Source: Candidatus Magasanikbacteria bacterium RIFOXYD1_FULL_40_23 (lineage in GTDB: Bacteria; Patescibacteriota; Patescibacteriia; Magasanikbacterales; GWA2-37-8). From it: a DNA stretch of 40,197 nt. Shown here piece by piece: positions 31,249-39,845 of this stretch; the first letter of the stretch is position 1, and every line of letters begins with the position of its first letter. Both the position numbers and the translations under genes were made by a program. The DNA lies in assembly GCA_001783215.1 (NCBI GenBank), contig MFRA01000005.1, positions 393,423 to 433,619 of the forward strand, written 5' to 3'. The notes under the pieces were generated by a model. It saw only the letters and a list, made by a program, of their open reading frames with translations, searched no databases and was not told the DNA's origin.

Positions 31249-32994
31249 TTATTGAACCACCTTTGATCCCAAGCTAAATCCAGAATCATTTTTATTGAGA
31301 ACGTTGTTTATTGCAGAGCTAGATAGCTCTATTTTTTTATTTACAAATCCATCTGTAGTAGTAAATCGTAAATTATTTGTAAGTTGTAAATTTTGTCCAA
31401 GCTGAGAAATTTTTGGTGTAACAGCCACTTCAAAGTATAAGCCTGTCTGGCTGTTGGCGGGAAGTGATTCGTATTGCCAAGAAATAGAACGGTCAGCACT
31501 GTTATATTTAAGTTGTGGACCGATAGTGGTACTTTGTTTGCCGGTAAACGTTATACCGTCAGGCAAGGAAGTAGAGAATTGATTGTTTTCTATAGCGTTA
31601 GTTGTATTGGTAATTTTTACAAAAATCCAGTATTTTGTTTCTTTTCCTACTTTTGGTGGTAGAAAGCCTCTGCCAAGCTGGTCGCCTTCATCGGTGTAAT
31701 AACGCGCTTCTGCGCTGCCAAAACGAGCCTCTGTGGCTAGTAGAATGCTGGTATGGGCACCTTCTTGGTTAAATTCTTGGTCGGCTACTTGGTTAGCCCC
31801 GGCTTTCATAATCGGGTAAATTTCTAATTTGGCGTTTTCTATGGCCGGAAGATTGAAACGAGGTAAAAGGTATATCTTTATTATAAATTTATCGGTATTT
31901 TTTGGGCTTCCATCGCTAAGACTAGTTCTTGACTGGCTATCAAAAAACAATCCGTTTTGTTCTACTTTGGCATGGCTTTCTTGGGCTGTTTTTTTCCAAT
32001 CTATCACGTTTTGTAAGTTGGATGTTAGATGTAGGGTTAGGTTTTGTAATTTAAGGTCGCTTTTATTTTCCCATATTACCTCCAAAGGCATGATTTGCCC
32101 TGGTTCGGCGTAGCTTGCTGTATCTAAAAATTTGGCGCCAGAAGTTATTTGCGGAGAAAATGTTTCAAATGTTTGGCTTGTTATCCCCAGAGAAATAGAG
32201 TGGTTATTTGCCAAAATTTGAGGGTAAATATTAAGGGTATATTTGCCCGGGTTATTTGGGGTTCTAAACTGTTCCTCTATTATTTTTGTTTCATTTGGCT
32301 GCAACGAGAATGCGGTGTTATTTTTATCGTTTAAAATATTTTTATCCAAAGTTTGTAATATTGATAAATTATCGATATTGCGGTTGCTCAAATTTTGTAG
32401 GGTATATTTAAATTGGGTGGGTGAGTTGGAGAAGGTGGAAGTAGGGAAGTCTAATTTGCCCATAAGGACACTTTCTGGAATGTTGGCAATTATGGAAGAA
32501 AGTTTTTGTTCACGATTTTTTTTGTCTTCCGGTCGGTAAGATAGGTTGGCGATAATCCGTTCTTCTTTTTTTGGCTCAATCCAAAGCCAGCCATAGACTT
32601 CTACTTGCCCTGATGCGCCTGCGTCCAGTTCTTTAACTGGGGTAAAAATGGAGTGTTCAGAAAAAGTTTCTGCCGATGTTTTGCTTCGGTCAATTATAAA
32701 TCCCTCTGGAAGGCGGAGTCCCAAAGACACATCCTTTAATTTAATCTTGCTTGTGTTTGTAAAATTTATGGTAATACCCACCGCATCACCGCTTTTTATT
32801 CTTTCGTTGCCCAAAGAAATAGACAGGTCAATAAGTCCGACAAGGCTGGGTTTCCAGAAAAATAAAAACAAATTTCCAGCTATCATGAGCGCGGCAAAAA
32901 ACAAAAGCGCAAGGTCAAATGCGAATAATTTTTTGGCGTGTGCATAAACGCCGTGGTAGTTTTTGTGGTAGTGATTTTTTAGGTGGGAAAGCAT
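31249..32994 (-). CDS. Membrane-anchored surface protein with Ig-like (DUF11/CARDB-type) repeats
   Basis: A 581-residue protein with a short basic N-terminus, one membrane helix (LFAFDLALLFFAALMIAGNLFLFFW, about residues 23-47) and an external part of several beta-rich modules. These carry repeated patterns such as GDAVGITINFTNTSKIKLKDVSLGLRLPEGF, SPTQFKYTLQNLSNRNIDNLSIL, GQIMPLEVIWENKSDLKLQNLTLHL and ETKYWIFVKITNTTNAIENNQFSTSLPDGITF, the look of DUF11/CARDB domains. It is likely an adhesin or cell-wall scaffold. I moved the start from 33066 to ATG 32994, because a consensus promoter (33020-33048) lies between the two. Structured element copy A follows its 3' end. Confidence 0.8.
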   Translation of the reverse strand: MLSHLKNHYHKNYHGVYAHAKKLFAFDLALLFFAALMIAGNLFLFFWKPSLVGLIDLSISLGNERIKSGDAVGITINFTNTSKIKLKDVSLGLRLPEGFIIDRSKTSAETFSEHSIFTPVKELDAGASGQVEVYGWLWIEPKKEERIIANLSYRPEDKKNREQKLSSIIANIPESVLMGKLDFPTSTFSNSPTQFKYTLQNLSNRNIDNLSILQTLDKNILNDKNNTAFSLQPNETKIIEEQFRTPNNPGKYTLNIYPQILANNHSISLGITSQTFETFSPQITSGAKFLDTASYAEPGQIMPLEVIWENKSDLKLQNLTLHLTSNLQNVIDWKKTAQESHAKVEQNGLFFDSQSRTSLSDGSPKNTDKFIIKIYLLPRFNLPAIENAKLEIYPIMKAGANQVADQEFNQEGAHTSILLATEARFGSAEARYYTDEGDQLGRGFLPPKVGKETKYWIFVKITNTTNAIENNQFSTSLPDGITFTGKQSTTIGPQLKYNSADRSISWQYESLPANSQTGLYFEVAVTPKISQLGQNLQLTNNLRFTTTDGFVNKKIELSSSAINNVLNKNDSGFSLGSKVVQ

Positions 32995-33019
32995 AATTTT
33001 ATTTAATTCCGCAGACTCT

Positions 33020-33048
33020 ATTATATAGCCTTTGTTTTGTTTTAACAA
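33020..33048 (-). promoter_or_regulatory. Promoter of the Ig-like surface protein gene
   Basis: On the minus strand, TTGTTA (33043-33048), a 17-bp spacer and a perfect TATAAT (33020-33025). The predicted start near 33012 leaves an 18-nt leader to ATG 32994. Confidence 0.72.
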
Positions 33049-33065
33049 CTCTTTTTTGTAATACA

Positions 33066-33087
33066 AAACCCTCTTTTAGAGAGGGTT
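33066..33087 (-). terminator. Hairpin overlapping the stop codon of the HTH gene
   Basis: AAAACCCTCT pairs with AGAGGGTTTT around the stop codon of the minus-strand regulator; the following T-run is only four bases, so termination may be partial. Confidence 0.55.
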
Positions 33088-33444
33088 TTGCGGAGAAGCT
33101 TGAGCGGTATTTTCTTGGGTGCTTTCTTTTTTATCTATGGGTTCTTTGTTGGTAACAATTTTTGAGCTAGGGGAGTAGAGGGCGTTTTTGATCTTCCAGT
33201 TTCCTACAAATTGCCCGATACCTTTGTTTTCTAGCTTATTCTTAACCGTAGTATGTAATTGGGACCATTTAACTAGGCTTTCGAAGTTTAGTTTATATCT
33301 TCCAGCTACCACTATGTAGATAACTTCTTTCGCTGCAATAGCTCTACGTATGGTTTGGGAGTTTACACCAAACAATTTGGCAGCTTCCGATACGGAAACA
33401 CGGATTACTTCCTTTGGTTTTTCTTGCAGGTTGCTGTCTTGCAT
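33076..33444 (-). CDS. Excisionase/MerR-like helix-turn-helix DNA-binding protein
   Basis: A 122-residue protein. Residues about 12-60 (EVIRVSVSEAAKLFGVNSQTIRRAIAAKEVIYIVVAGRYKLNFESLVKWSQ) form a winged HTH of the HTH_17/excisionase type: SVSEAAKLFGVNSQTIRRAI is the HTH and GRYKLNFESLVKW the wing. The C-terminal 50 residues are Lys/Ser/Pro-rich and probably disordered. Three near-identical palindromes lie upstream, one covering its own transcription start, so autorepression is likely. It may also control the divergent sigma-factor operon. Whether it acts as a repressor, an activator or a recombination factor is inference. Confidence 0.8.
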   Translation of the reverse strand: MQDSNLQEKPKEVIRVSVSEAAKLFGVNSQTIRRAIAAKEVIYIVVAGRYKLNFESLVKWSQLHTTVKNKLENKGIGQFVGNWKIKNALYSPSSKIVTNKEPIDKKESTQENTAQASPQNPL

Positions 33445-33450
33445 AGTTTT

Positions 33451-33472
33451 TTGTATATACTAATGTATACAA
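33451..33472. promoter_or_regulatory. Operator 1 (palindrome over the HTH gene's transcription start)
   Basis: A 22-bp imperfect palindrome of half-sites TTGTATATAC and ATGTATACAA. It directly follows the -10 of the HTH promoter and ends 7 bases before the start codon. Confidence 0.8.
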
Positions 33473-33501
33473 ATAATAGCATATTTTGGGTTTTTTGTCA
33501 A
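33473..33501 (-). promoter_or_regulatory. Promoter of the HTH gene
   Basis: On the minus strand, TTGACA (33496-33501), a 17-bp spacer and TATTAT (33473-33478), with operator 1 abutting the -10. Confidence 0.8.
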
Positions 33502-33541
33502 TATCTAACGGTTTTGTAGGCTAGTTTGGCCTTATATGTAA

Positions 33542-33567
33542 ATTTGTATACACAAGTGTATACAAAT
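33542..33567. promoter_or_regulatory. Operator 2
   Basis: A perfect 26-bp palindrome of half-site TTGTATACAC around a central AA/TT-like step. Its centre is 93 bp from operator 1. Confidence 0.85.
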
Positions 33568-33626
33568 AGAGTTAAAAAATGGCTAACTTGCTTTGTTTGA
33601 GTTGTTTTTTGGACTAAGTAACCTTA

Positions 33627-33650
33627 TTTGTATACACTAGTGTATACAAA
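33627..33650. promoter_or_regulatory. Operator 3
   Basis: A perfect 24-bp palindrome of half-site TTGTATACAC with centre TA. Its centre is 84 bp from operator 2. An extra half-site-like GTGTAT follows at 33653. Confidence 0.85.
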
Positions 33651-33746
33651 AAGTGTATCAGAATTACACAAACGATCTTTATTTTTTAAAAAATTTAAAA
33701 GTGGGTTTTGGCGGGCAAAACCGTAGATAAAAAAAGGCTACTTAAT

Positions 33747-33775
33747 TTGACTTTTTGCTTCTATATTGATATGAT
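33747..33775 (+). promoter_or_regulatory. Sigma-70 promoter of the ECF sigma-factor operon
   Basis: TTGACT (33747-33752), a 17-bp spacer and TATGAT (33770-33775). Transcription would start near 33782, 70 bases before the ATG. Confidence 0.75.
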
Positions 33776-33818
33776 GTTTATCATCTAAATTGCGTTAAGT
33801 AAGCCATATTTACGGAAC

Positions 33819-33846
33819 TGTAACACTTTCCTTATTTCTACGTCTA
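33819..33846 (+). promoter_or_regulatory. Candidate ECF-type autoregulatory promoter
   Basis: TGTAAC (33819-33824), a 16-bp spacer and CGTCTA (33841-33846) match the general ECF pattern (AAC in the -35, CGTC in the -10). It lies immediately upstream of the sigma-factor start codon, so a transcript from it would be almost leaderless. Confidence 0.5.
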
Positions 33847-33851
33847 CTATA

Positions 33852-34421
33852 ATGTCTAGAAGTAAATTATCCGAAAAAATCCTTTTGTTTAAGCTTCAAG
33901 CGAAAGAAGATCCCGAAGCTTTTGCCAAGTTATACGATATCTACGCTAGACGAATCTATAGCTTTGTTTTTTTTAAAGTTGGAAACAGAGAAGAAGCAGA
34001 AGATATAACTTCCGAAGTGTTTCTAAAAGCTTGGCGATATATAAGTGAAAAGAAAGAAATAGAAAGTTTTAGCGGTCTGCTTTATAAGCTGTCGCGAAAT
34101 TGTATCGTTGATCTGTATAGAAAAAAATCAAGCCACAAAGAAATTTTTTCAGTAGATGATGAAAATGAAAAAGAAGTAGGTGATATAGAAACATGGGAAA
34201 CCGGTTTTGAAAAAAAGATAGGAGATAAAATAGAAGTACAAAAAATAGTAGTTGCTTTACAGAAATTGAAACAAGAATATAGAGAAGTGGTTACCTTGAG
34301 ATATGTAGATGAACTAGAGATAAGCGAGATTGCAGAAATAACTGGTAAAGGACATATATCCATAAGAGTAACGTTGCACAGAGGTTTAAAAAAATTAAAA
34401 GAAATGCTCGGCAAACAGTAG
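33852..34421 (+). CDS. ECF-type RNA polymerase sigma factor
   Basis: A 189-residue sigma-70 family protein with only regions 2 and 4. Region 2 is EAFAKLYDIYARRIYSFVFFKVGNREEAEDITSEVFLKAWRYI (about residues 21-64). Region 4 is LKQEYREVVTLRYVDELEISEIAEITGKGHISIRVTLHRGLKKLKEML (about 141-188), with the HTH near the end. The linker is acidic. It has both a sigma-70-like promoter and an ECF-like promoter upstream, pointing to autoregulation. The following membrane protein, 20 bases on, is the likely partner. It may drive the envelope genes around it. Confidence 0.9.
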   Translation: MSRSKLSEKILLFKLQAKEDPEAFAKLYDIYARRIYSFVFFKVGNREEAEDITSEVFLKAWRYISEKKEIESFSGLLYKLSRNCIVDLYRKKSSHKEIFSVDDENEKEVGDIETWETGFEKKIGDKIEVQKIVVALQKLKQEYREVVTLRYVDELEISEIAEITGKGHISIRVTLHRGLKKLKEMLGKQ

Positions 34422-34441
34422 ATAATAAAAAGCAATCAGGT

Positions 34442-35788
34442 ATGTCAAAGGAAATAATCAGACAATTAAAATCTTTGAAGCATGCTGACACTGGTCCCAG
34501 TGAAGAGTGGTTAAAAAAGAACCGCGAGCTTTTGTTGTCTCAAATTTCCAATTCTGCTGCGCCAAAACATAATGTTAAATTTAATTTTGAAAACGCTTGG
34601 CAAGCAATGTCAATATTTTTACCACACGCTGTTGTTTATAATATTGTAAGACCAGCCATGGTGGTTGTTCTTATTATGGTAATGGGTGTCGGTAGTTGGG
34701 TAGCCACAGTAAGTGCCTCATACGAATCTTTGCCAGGTGACTGGTTGTATCCTGCCAAGAGAGTCGCCGAAAAAACACAGGTTGCAGTCGCAGATGTAGT
34801 TGGCAACAAAAACGAGGTAGCCAAACTTCATGGAGAGTTTGCCCTTAGAAGAGCGATAGAAACAAGAGATATAGTTTCTCAAAATAATCCAGATAAATTA
34901 CAGATAGCTTCCGAAACAGTAGATGCTTTAAAAGAAGAAATGAATACTGTTAATACCAAGTTAGAAGAAATAAAGACAACTCTAGATTCCGGATCAGAAG
35001 CAGTAAAAAATATAAACCAAAACGCTCAAGAAATTACAGATGTTCTAAAGGTTGTAAAAGTAAATTTATTAATTAGTACAGACGATGCGGGTGCAAGTGA
35101 TTTATCTTCACAAGTTTCGGAAGTAAAAACAATGGTAAAAGATACGGCTGTAAAGGCGGTAGAAGTAATGGTAGAAAAACATTTGCAAGGAGATGTTAGT
35201 GTATCCAAAGACGATGTTAAACAAGCTATTAGCGATCAATTAGACTCTGCTATCAAAGACGCCGCCGAATCCAAGCAGAGTATGGTAGAAGTAAACAAAG
35301 CAATTGATGTTGTAAAAACAGAAGTAAGCGCGATAGCTTTGGGAGAAAAAAATAACGCTCAACCAAACACTACTCAAGCCTTATCAGTCAAAGTAGAAGA
35401 AACTTCCAAGCAGACTCAGGCAGCAGTAGATAGTTCCCAGCAATTTAATACAGAAACAAGTAAAACAGTAAACGAAGGTCAGCAATTTTTGTCCCAAGAC
35501 AATCTGGCTCAAGCCATGGATAAGGTAAAAGAAGCAAATGCGGTGAATGCTCAGGTAGAAAAAATTACAGATGATGCCTTAAAAGCAGTTCAGAATATTT
35601 TACCAGTTGTAGCAGTTGCCACAGAAGGATCTGTAGTAGTGGCAGTTACAAGCACTCCGGTAATAACTAGTTCCACATTATCTACCACTAGTGTAATAAA
35701 AGTTATCAATGTTTCAACTACTACAAAAGTAAATGTTTCTACCACACCGGCTATAGTTCCCAAATCTACTACCACGATAAAACAATAA
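34442..35788 (+). CDS. DUF5667-like single-pass membrane protein, putative sigma regulator
   Basis: A 448-residue protein. A cytosolic N-terminal region of about 70 residues precedes one membrane helix (MVVVLIMVMGVGSWVATVSA, about 77-96). Right after it comes ASYESLPGDWLYPAKRVAEKTQVAVA, the hallmark I associate with DUF5667 (LPGxxLYPxKRxxE). The external part is predicted long alpha-helical coiled coil (about 130-390) and ends in a Thr/Ser/Val-rich tail. Position directly after the ECF sigma gene, and the topology, suggest an anti-sigma or signal-sensing role, but no zinc finger is seen in the cytosolic part. It is the last gene before the S-layer gene. Confidence 0.78.
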   Translation: MSKEIIRQLKSLKHADTGPSEEWLKKNRELLLSQISNSAAPKHNVKFNFENAWQAMSIFLPHAVVYNIVRPAMVVVLIMVMGVGSWVATVSASYESLPGDWLYPAKRVAEKTQVAVADVVGNKNEVAKLHGEFALRRAIETRDIVSQNNPDKLQIASETVDALKEEMNTVNTKLEEIKTTLDSGSEAVKNINQNAQEITDVLKVVKVNLLISTDDAGASDLSSQVSEVKTMVKDTAVKAVEVMVEKHLQGDVSVSKDDVKQAISDQLDSAIKDAAESKQSMVEVNKAIDVVKTEVSAIALGEKNNAQPNTTQALSVKVEETSKQTQAAVDSSQQFNTETSKTVNEGQQFLSQDNLAQAMDKVKEANAVNAQVEKITDDALKAVQNILPVVAVATEGSVVVAVTSTPVITSSTLSTTSVIKVINVSTTTKVNVSTTPAIVPKSTTTIKQ

Positions 35789-36003
35789 AGAATTATTTTC
35801 TCTTTTCCCAGAATGTTCGATAGTGTAAAAATTATTGGATAATCTCGGGAGAGAGAAAAAAGTTCTAATCACGGTATCTGCAACAGGTCGAGAGTTCATA
35901 GGAGCTCGCAGAACCATTGTATCCCCACACGGGGACAAGCTCTGGTCTTGGCGATTTCATATTAAGTGAAACGCATAAGATTAGAGAATAATTATTTATA
36001 ATT
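35789..36003 (+). promoter_or_regulatory. Structured 5' leader region of the S-layer gene
   Basis: The 215-bp gap has no gene. It contains a TCCCC/GGGGA hairpin with loop ACAC (35922-35935), a CGAG/CTCG stem (35889-35892 with 35905-35908) nested in GTTCT/AGAAC (35862-35866 with 35910-35914), then an unstructured AT-rich stretch to the ATG. A weak TTCGAT plus ATAATC pair near 35817-35845 may be the promoter. A long structured leader would stabilise an abundant mRNA. No SD. Confidence 0.5.
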
Positions 36004-39000
36004 ATGACTGATGTATTAAAATCCGTAAAAAAAATCTTTACGGTTAGCGTTGTCGGTGCCACTATGTCGTGGTCCGTTGGCGTTTCAGCTTTGTTGCCAA
36101 TGGTTGCGAGCGCAGCTGTTTGCCCAACACTCGCTGCTGGCGACATGATCAAGGTATCTGGTAAAGCAGCTATCTACTCTGTCGACAAAATGAACAAAGT
36201 TTTATATTTCCCTTCTGGAGATGAATTCAAGAGTTGGAATGAAAACAATTCTTATGGCGGTTATGTAACCGTTACTCAAGAATGTTTTGATTCTTTGGCA
36301 GTTCCTAGTGCCTACCCAGGTGCTGTTAACTACCGCCCAGGTTCATACGTTGTAAAGAGACCTTCCTCTGATCAATTGTATGTTGTATTACCAGGAAACA
36401 AACTTTCCAAAGTTACTCCTGCCGACGCTGCTCTATTATACGGAGCTTCATACAAAGTAATGACTGTTGCTGACGCTTTCTGGCCTCACTACGTATTAAG
36501 AGGTGCAGACATCGCCGGTATGGTTCATGAAGGTATGTTGGTAAGTAATGATGGCAAAACATGGTATGTTGATGCTGCTAATGTTCTACGCGAAGTTACT
36601 GCTACAGGTATGACCGCAAACAGATTTAAAGCTGCTTTCGTTCACACTGTTCCAGCTTCTGCTTTAGTAGGAACATCAGTTGGTACTTCACTTGCCGCCA
36701 TGGAATCTGTTCTTACAAACAGAACACAAGATGGAGCTATTTCCGCTCCAGCCCCAGTAGTTGGTGGTAACCTAAGTGTTACTCTAGCTGCTGACAACCC
36801 AGCTGCTGCAAACCTTGCTGACGGTTCTGCTTACAACGCTGTGTTGAAAGTAAACCTAAGCGCTGGTGCAGCTACTCAAGTTACAGGATTAACCCTAACT
36901 AAGACTGGTCTTATTTCTAATACAAATATTACCGGCGTTAGTGTTTGGGACGCTGCTGGCAACCGCCATGGCGATGTTATGACTTCCTTAACTTCTGACA
37001 ACAAAATCACTCTAAGCTTCGGATCTTACCCAGTACTTGTTGGTGCTGGTGCATCCGAAACTTTGACAGTTAAAGTAAATATTTCTGGAGCTGCTAATTC
37101 CGGCTTAGTTGGATTTAGTGTTGCAGCTGCTACAGACGTTGTAAGCAACGGAACTGTTAGTGGTTCTTTCCCAATTACAGGAAACCAGATGGCTATCATT
37201 GATGGTAATGCTTCTTTAGCTTCTACCACCATTTCTGGCCAATCAGTTGGCGGAGCTACAACTCAACCAGCTAGCACTGCTTCAGGTAACTTACAAATTG
37301 GTGACTTACAAAAAGAAGTTGCTAAATTTAGATTTACCGAAAACAGTGGTAACGAAGATGTTCAAGTTTCAAGAGTAACTCTTTTCGCTCAAGGAACTAT
37401 CCAAGATGCCGACTTAGCTAACATCAGTGTTTATGCACCAGATGGAACTTTGCTTGGTAATGGCGGAAGTTTGAGTGGTCGTTATGTTACTATTTCATTT
37501 GCATCTCCTTACACTGTACCAAAGAGTACAAATCGTGATCTAACTGTAAAGACTGACGTTGTAAATGGTTCAACACGCAACTTCAGATTCCAAATTCAGA
37601 GTGATTACGATGTAATGATCAAGGGTGTATCCACCGGATTCTACATTTTGCCTGCTTCATTCAGCGTTGTTTCCAGCACAAGTGGTTGGTTCAACATGGG
37701 TGCCGGCTCATTAACCTTAAACAAGACAGTAAGTTCTCCAGCTGGAAACATTTCCGCTGGTGCTTCTAACATTGTTTTGGCTAAATTTGATGTAAAGGCT
37801 GTTGGTGAATCCATGGAATTACGCAAGATGGGTCTTGGTGTTAACTGGGGTCTTACAGGTCCTCACACCAACCTCACAGGCAATGTAGTTGTTAGAGACG
37901 CTACAGATGGTACAGTTTACTTAACCGTAGCTGCTTCCACTGCTGCTCTATATACAAACGGAACACAACATAACCTATCAAGCTACATCAACCTTGCTTC
38001 AAATCAAACCAAGGTATTAGAAGTAGTTGGTAGTGTAAACTCCACTGCTACATCAGGTGTAAGCTATCAGGTACAAATTGGTAACTTCTATGCAAAGAGA
38101 CTTTCTTCATTAGATTTTGCTGATAACCTACCTACATCTGGAAACACCAGTACATCTGCTAACCAGTTAACAGTTAACGCAACTTCCTTAACTTGTTACA
38201 AAGATACAGCTATGGGTAACGTAACTCGCGCTCCTGGAGCAACTGCAGTTATCGGTCAGTACATTTGTACTGCTGGTACTTCTGAAGATGTTCGCTTGAG
38301 CAACGTTTCTGTAGCATTTGGTCAACCTTCAGGATCTGCTCCTGCAATGTTCCAAAACATGTCTCTTTGGAACGGATCTACACAATTAGGCACAACTCTA
38401 AGCACTGTTGCATCCTCATCTAATGCTTACAACTTTGACTTGACTGTTCCTAAGAACCAAACTGTAACATTACAATTGAAAGCCCTTATCGTTTCTGGAG
38501 CTTCCGGAACAGTTTCCTCTTCTCTTGCCTCTTATGCATATAACGGCAAAGACAGTGGAACAGCTGGTAGTTCTACAGATGTGGTAAACGGACAAACAGT
38601 TGTTGTTGGAGCTGGTAACCTAAACATTACTTCCGTATCTGACGCTACAACCATTTCTAGAGTATATGGTCCAGGTCAAACAGGAGTACAATTAGGTAAA
38701 TTCAAATTCGCTGCTGCAAATGATGACGTAACTTTGAGTAAGTTAACTCTTACTGCTCGTCGTCCAGATGTTGGCGGTACAGACCAAACTACTTTGGGTA
38801 CATTTGGAAGCTTGTCATTGTATGATGGCTCCACATTATTGGCCTCTGGTAGTTATGTAAACGGTGATGTTGTATTCACCGGCTTTAGCTCTACAGTTGC
38901 TATGGATAGTTACAAGATTCTCACTTTGAAGGGTACAATCAACGCTTCTGGTGTAATCACAAGTAACTCTACCACTGCTTTCGCTGTAAAGAGCGACAGT

Positions 39001-39723
39001 AACACAGACTTGGAAGCTAGATCAGCTGCTGGTGCCTTACTTGGTACTGCAGATGTAAACTACAACACCGCAAGTAACGCTGGTGCTGCTGAAACCAGAT
39101 TAGCCACATCCACAGCTTATATGTTCCACGATGCTTACCCAACAGTAGCTGTTGGATCAGTAGGAACTGCTTTGCCTTTGGATTCCTTGGCTAAAGTACT
39201 CAAATTCACAATTACCAACCCTGGTACTCGTGATTTGAGAGTTGGTTCAACAACAATCGCATTCAACGTTTCTGGTTTAGTTGGTGGCGTAGACACTGGC
39301 CTTGCTAGTGGTACTATCCAAGATGTTAGATTGTACGAAGATAACGGATCTGGCGGCCTAGGTACTTACCTTGCTAACAGAACTGTTACTATCGGCACAT
39401 CTACAGCTAACCCATACAGTATCGACTTTAACGCTGACTTTGATCAGAACAGCTTATTGGCCAACTTCGTAGTTGCTCCAGGAGCTTCTCGAACATTGAT
39501 CGTTACTGCCGACACTACCCGCATGTTGAACGCAAAGACTACCGGAAGTGTAACACTATCCGCTAAGATCTCTGGTTCTACAGGTTGGAGTGGTACAGCT
39601 TGGAACACAGGTAACTTGTTCTACTTCTACACACCAGTAGGAGGAAGCGAGAACGATGCTCCAGGTTACTCTGCATCAGACTCTTACGATGTATCAGGGG
39701 CAACCTTGAACTACACCCTCTAA
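36004..39723 (+). CDS. S-layer-type surface protein
   Basis: A 1239-residue exported protein, the probable main surface-layer subunit. The N-terminus has a basic stretch and hydrophobic core (KSVKKIFTVSVVGATMSWSVGVSALLPMVASAA), ending at an Ala-x-Ala-like cleavage site near residue 38. An N-terminal domain (about 39-235) has paired cysteines (AAVCPT, TQECFD) and the pattern PGSYVVKRPSSDQLYVVLPGNKLSKVTPADA. The rest is a chain of beta-sandwich repeats rich in Gly/Ser/Thr/Val/Asn (e.g. GDLQKEVAKFRFTENSGNEDVQVSRVTL, GQYICTAGTSEDVRLSNVSV, GVQLGKFKFAAANDDVTLSKLTL). Codon choice favours C-ending codons (aac, ttc, tac), unlike its neighbours, a sign of very high expression. It follows the ECF sigma and DUF5667 genes. 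Confidence 0.85.
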   Translation: MTDVLKSVKKIFTVSVVGATMSWSVGVSALLPMVASAAVCPTLAAGDMIKVSGKAAIYSVDKMNKVLYFPSGDEFKSWNENNSYGGYVTVTQECFDSLAVPSAYPGAVNYRPGSYVVKRPSSDQLYVVLPGNKLSKVTPADAALLYGASYKVMTVADAFWPHYVLRGADIAGMVHEGMLVSNDGKTWYVDAANVLREVTATGMTANRFKAAFVHTVPASALVGTSVGTSLAAMESVLTNRTQDGAISAPAPVVGGNLSVTLAADNPAAANLADGSAYNAVLKVNLSAGAATQVTGLTLTKTGLISNTNITGVSVWDAAGNRHGDVMTSLTSDNKITLSFGSYPVLVGAGASETLTVKVNISGAANSGLVGFSVAAATDVVSNGTVSGSFPITGNQMAIIDGNASLASTTISGQSVGGATTQPASTASGNLQIGDLQKEVAKFRFTENSGNEDVQVSRVTLFAQGTIQDADLANISVYAPDGTLLGNGGSLSGRYVTISFASPYTVPKSTNRDLTVKTDVVNGSTRNFRFQIQSDYDVMIKGVSTGFYILPASFSVVSSTSGWFNMGAGSLTLNKTVSSPAGNISAGASNIVLAKFDVKAVGESMELRKMGLGVNWGLTGPHTNLTGNVVVRDATDGTVYLTVAASTAALYTNGTQHNLSSYINLASNQTKVLEVVGSVNSTATSGVSYQVQIGNFYAKRLSSLDFADNLPTSGNTSTSANQLTVNATSLTCYKDTAMGNVTRAPGATAVIGQYICTAGTSEDVRLSNVSVAFGQPSGSAPAMFQNMSLWNGSTQLGTTLSTVASSSNAYNFDLTVPKNQTVTLQLKALIVSGASGTVSSSLASYAYNGKDSGTAGSSTDVVNGQTVVVGAGNLNITSVSDATTISRVYGPGQTGVQLGKFKFAAANDDVTLSKLTLTARRPDVGGTDQTTLGTFGSLSLYDGSTLLASGSYVNGDVVFTGFSSTVAMDSYKILTLKGTINASGVITSNSTTAFAVKSDSNTDLEARSAAGALLGTADVNYNTASNAGAAETRLATSTAYMFHDAYPTVAVGSVGTALPLDSLAKVLKFTITNPGTRDLRVGSTTIAFNVSGLVGGVDTGLASGTIQDVRLYEDNGSGGLGTYLANRTVTIGTSTANPYSIDFNADFDQNSLLANFVVAPGASRTLIVTADTTRMLNAKTTGSVTLSAKISGSTGWSGTAWNTGNLFYFYTPVGGSENDAPGYSASDSYDVSGATLNYTL

Positions 39724-39739
39724 TGAGTTTGTAGCGAGT

Positions 39740-39792
39740 CTGTAAAAAGTTTACAGAGCAAAACCCGCCCGCAAGGGCGGGTTTTTGTTTTT
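39740..39792 (+). terminator. Tandem hairpin and intrinsic terminator of the S-layer gene
   Basis: A small hairpin CTGTAAA/TTTACAG (39740-39756) precedes the main one, AAAACCCGCCC/GGGCGGGTTTT with loop GCAA (39760-39785), and a T-rich tail. Confidence 0.93.
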
Positions 39793-39845
39793 AATTTTTT
39801 ATATTTTTAATTCTTTCTTGCGCTTTTTACAACGTAAATTTTTTT

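Noticed and set aside
32995-33066. Upstream ATG start for the Ig-like surface protein
   Set aside because: A TTGTTA-N17-TATAAT promoter lies inside this extension, so the transcript would begin after the upstream ATG.
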